Source: an uncultured Lachnospiraceae bacterium
Lineage (GTDB): Bacteria > Bacillota > Clostridia > Lachnospirales > Lachnospiraceae
Assembly: GCA_900539175.1 (NCBI GenBank)
Contig: UQAW01000083.1
Span: forward strand, 1-14,201
DNA length: 14,201 nucleotides
Direction: 5' to 3'
Both the position numbers and the translations under genes were made by a program. The notes beneath the pieces were generated by a model. It was not told the DNA's origin, ran no database searches, and saw only the letters and a list, made by a program, of their open reading frames with translations. This document shows, piece after piece, positions 13,982 through 14,201 of the stretch (positions are counted from its first letter, which is position 1; each line of letters begins with the position of its first letter).

Positions 13982-14201
13982 ATGTTGAGTAACCAGATAT
14001 TGGACTGGAGAATTCTCGGATTTGATCTGTATCATATCGTAAGCTGGTTTTGGATTTACAGTTTTTTTGGATGGATCTGGGAGAGCAGTTTTGTATCGAT
14101 TAAAAACCGTAAGCTGGTGAATCGTGGATTTGTATCCGGTCCGGTCCTGACCATATATGGCTGCGGTGCAGTGGCCGTATATCTGCTGATGAAGCCATTT
14201 G
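13982..14201 (+). CDS. Putative ABC transporter permease family (CmpB-like) membrane protein, 5' part
   Basis: 73 residues are visible before the window ends. They include a membrane segment at about 18-35 containing WIYSFFGWIWESSFVSI (24-40), then NRKLVNRGFVSGPVLTIYGCGAV (42-64), which leads into a second hydrophobic segment. This pattern is that of the family annotated as putative ABC transporter permease (PF06541), found widely in Clostridia. Despite the name, no ATPase partner or transport substrate is established as far as I know. AAGGAG (13965-13970) lies 11 bases before the ATG at 13982. It is partial at the right edge only. Confidence 0.8.
   Translation, partial: MLSNQILDWRILGFDLYHIVSWFWIYSFFGWIWESSFVSIKNRKLVNRGFVSGPVLTIYGCGAVAVYLLMKPF

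Overview
The window reads as a chromosomal segment from an anaerobic, low-to-moderate G+C Firmicute, most likely a gut Clostridia of the Lachnospiraceae type. This is inferred from three things: a biotin-dependent Na+ pump operon, the cmk-ispH-S1 gene order, and strong AGGAGG-type ribosome binding sites throughout. No species can be named from the sequence alone.

Positions 1-257 hold a compact, highly structured element. Five nested or adjacent perfect stems lie between 31 and 190, and the element resembles the HEARO / IscB omega-RNA class without any nuclease gene. It sits between two identical 27-bp copies of a hairpin-bearing repeat. A PPi-type phosphofructokinase gene (258-1469) follows. 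Positions 1470-2459 contain no credible gene. They hold a nest of palindromic repeats: two copies, in inverted orientation, of one family (A 1480-1827, B 2070-2256), plus two members of a second long-hairpin family (H1 1548-1696, inserted inside A, and H2 1876-2008). The promoter of the next operon comes after them.

Positions 2460-7716 form one tight operon for a membrane-bound biotin-dependent complex: a 12S/MmdA-like carboxyltransferase, an OadG-type anchor, a biotin carrier, the OadB Na+ pump and a 5S/OadA-like carboxyltransferase that lacks its own biotin domain. Two different carboxyltransferases share one carrier and one pump, so the set looks like a transcarboxylase wired to a sodium pump. 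The acyl-CoA-type subunit is divergent at its active-site loops, so its substrate is uncertain. A terminator and a new promoter follow.

Positions 7911-12752 run in one direction: an RpiR-type regulator, an HI0933-family flavoprotein (8-nt overlap), cytidylate kinase, IspH (1-nt overlap) and a four-domain S1 protein (20-nt overlap). A long hairpin terminator at 12774-12816 separates them from a convergent YprB-like RNase H-fold exonuclease gene on the minus strand (12838-13908). This gene shares a compact divergent promoter region with the beginning of a putative membrane protein of the CmpB/'putative ABC transporter permease' family, which runs off the right edge.

The best candidates for something undescribed are the orphan structured RNA with its flanking repeat, the intergenic palindromic repeat families, and the dual-carboxyltransferase Na+ pump with a divergent CoA-type subunit.
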